In this document: in pieces, positions 32,420-32,725 of the stretch
How the letters are laid out: each line of letters starts with the position of its first letter
Numbering within the stretch: the stretch's first letter is position 1
Assembly: GCA_025201705.1 (NCBI GenBank)
Contig: MU616828.1
Location: forward strand, 1 to 32,725
From: Dissophora ornata
Taxonomy: Eukaryota > Mortierellomycota > Mortierellomycetes > Mortierellales > Mortierellaceae
Length of the DNA: 32,725 nucleotides
Direction of reading: 5' to 3'
Program-made: the position numbers and the translations under genes
Notes under the pieces: model-generated
Databases searched by the model: none
The model's input: the letters and a program-made list of their open reading frames with translations, nothing else
What the model was told of the DNA's origin: nothing

Positions 32420-32725
32420 CGCAGCGAAGAGCTTGGTATTTTCGCCAAGCTGCCAGTAGGTCGCCTCGGGCTTTAGAGACAAAACGGTGCGGCTGTGGGA
32501 CCCGCAAACTGGTGCGCCCGGCCCTATTTTACGCGGCCATACCAGCCAGGTTACGAGCGTGGTATATTCGCCAGATGGCGAGCAGATCGCATCAGGCAGT
32601 TGGGACAATACAGTGCGACTGTGGGACCCACAAACCGGTGTGCCCGGTCCAATCTTAAACGGCCATACCGGCTGGGTTACGAGCGTGGTATATTCGCCAA
32701 GCGGCCAGCAGATCGCCTCGGGCAG
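32420..32725 (+). repeat. WD40 repeat array, 126-nt period, nearly identical units
   Basis: Units of 42 codons recur with landmarks VVYSP, IASGS, NTVRLWDPQTG, PGPIL and GHT. The string TTACGAGCGT starts at 32551 and again at 32677, exactly 126 nt apart, and the flanking bases are almost the same. The unit before it is more diverged and holds the TAG stop. The array leaves the window, so the copy number is unknown. Confidence 0.9.

Larger units (their letters stand above)
28470..32725 (+). pseudogene. STAND NTPase with pentapeptide and WD40 repeats, broken and cut by the window edge
   Basis: Exon 1 (28470-28712) encodes a TPR-like N terminus but changes frame between 28515 and 28638. Exon 2 starts at 28796 or 28805 and ends at 30217; exon 3 (after a 104-nt intron) runs from 30322 to the edge. 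Exon 2 encodes a long all-helical region. It shifts frame by one base at GGG 29917-29919, after which the translation carries on smoothly (YPALRGIDTLL). Exon 3 holds a NACHT-type NTPase with Walker A GDSGVGKST (30660-30686) and Walker B LICDGYDE (about 30870-30893), a helical arm with a His-Arg-Ser element, pentapeptide repeats (about 31996-32166) and WD40 repeats. TAG at 32457-32459 cuts the WD40 region, which continues in the same frame. Such proteins act as signal-sensing oligomerising switches, often in fungal non-self recognition. The lesions suggest a pseudogene; sequence errors are the alternative. Confidence 0.75.

Overview
This window is nuclear DNA of a filamentous fungus, most probably an early-diverging one of the Mortierella type (Mortierellomycota). 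The signs are short GT-AG introns of roughly 90-200 nt, several per gene; AATAAA-type poly(A) signals; a eukaryotic tRNA; and at the right edge a large STAND NTPase with pentapeptide and WD40 repeats, of a kind I associate with expanded Mortierellaceae families. The lineage is an inference; the fungal nature is well supported by the genes. I rebuilt the spliced genes by hand. Most junctions are fixed by reading frame and by recognisable protein families.

Layout. At 101-173 lies a tRNA-Phe(GAA). Then come about 6 kb (174-6204) without a convincing gene, rich in homopolymers and simple repeats, ending in the pyrimidine-rich leader of a small single-exon gene (6205-6606) that carries a possible PP1-docking motif. 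From 7.8 to 26.2 kb is a compact housekeeping block: an ECM15/MTH1187-family gene (+), proteasome subunit alpha-5 (-), a PAH-domain-only Sin3-like protein (-), ARP2/3 subunit ARPC3 (+), a mitochondrial-fission-regulator-like protein (-), Mediator subunit MED7 (-), methionine aminopeptidase 2 (-), a Dabb-domain protein (-), an unrecognised locus (-), a membrane-anchored J-domain protein (+) and a TMEM230-like membrane protein (-). These genes carry intact frames across about 30 exons, with one ambiguous junction in the fission-regulator-like gene.

From about 26.6 kb to the right edge the character changes. A lineage-specific ORF is interrupted by an in-frame TAG. A minus-strand coiled-coil gene made of about 78-nt tandem repeats has stops and a one-base length change in its last repeats. 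Divergent from it, 145 bp away, is the STAND NTPase gene (N-terminal helical region, NACHT-type NTPase, pentapeptide repeats, WD40 repeats). It shows a frame change in its first exon, a one-base frameshift near 29918 and a nonsense codon at 32457-32459, and it runs off the window. The right end therefore looks like a decaying accessory or immune-receptor-like region beside a conserved block.

The most interesting items are the broken receptor and its divergent coiled-coil partner, the PAH-only protein, and the uncertain junction (28-nt intron, 127-nt intron or frameshift) in the fission-regulator-like gene.
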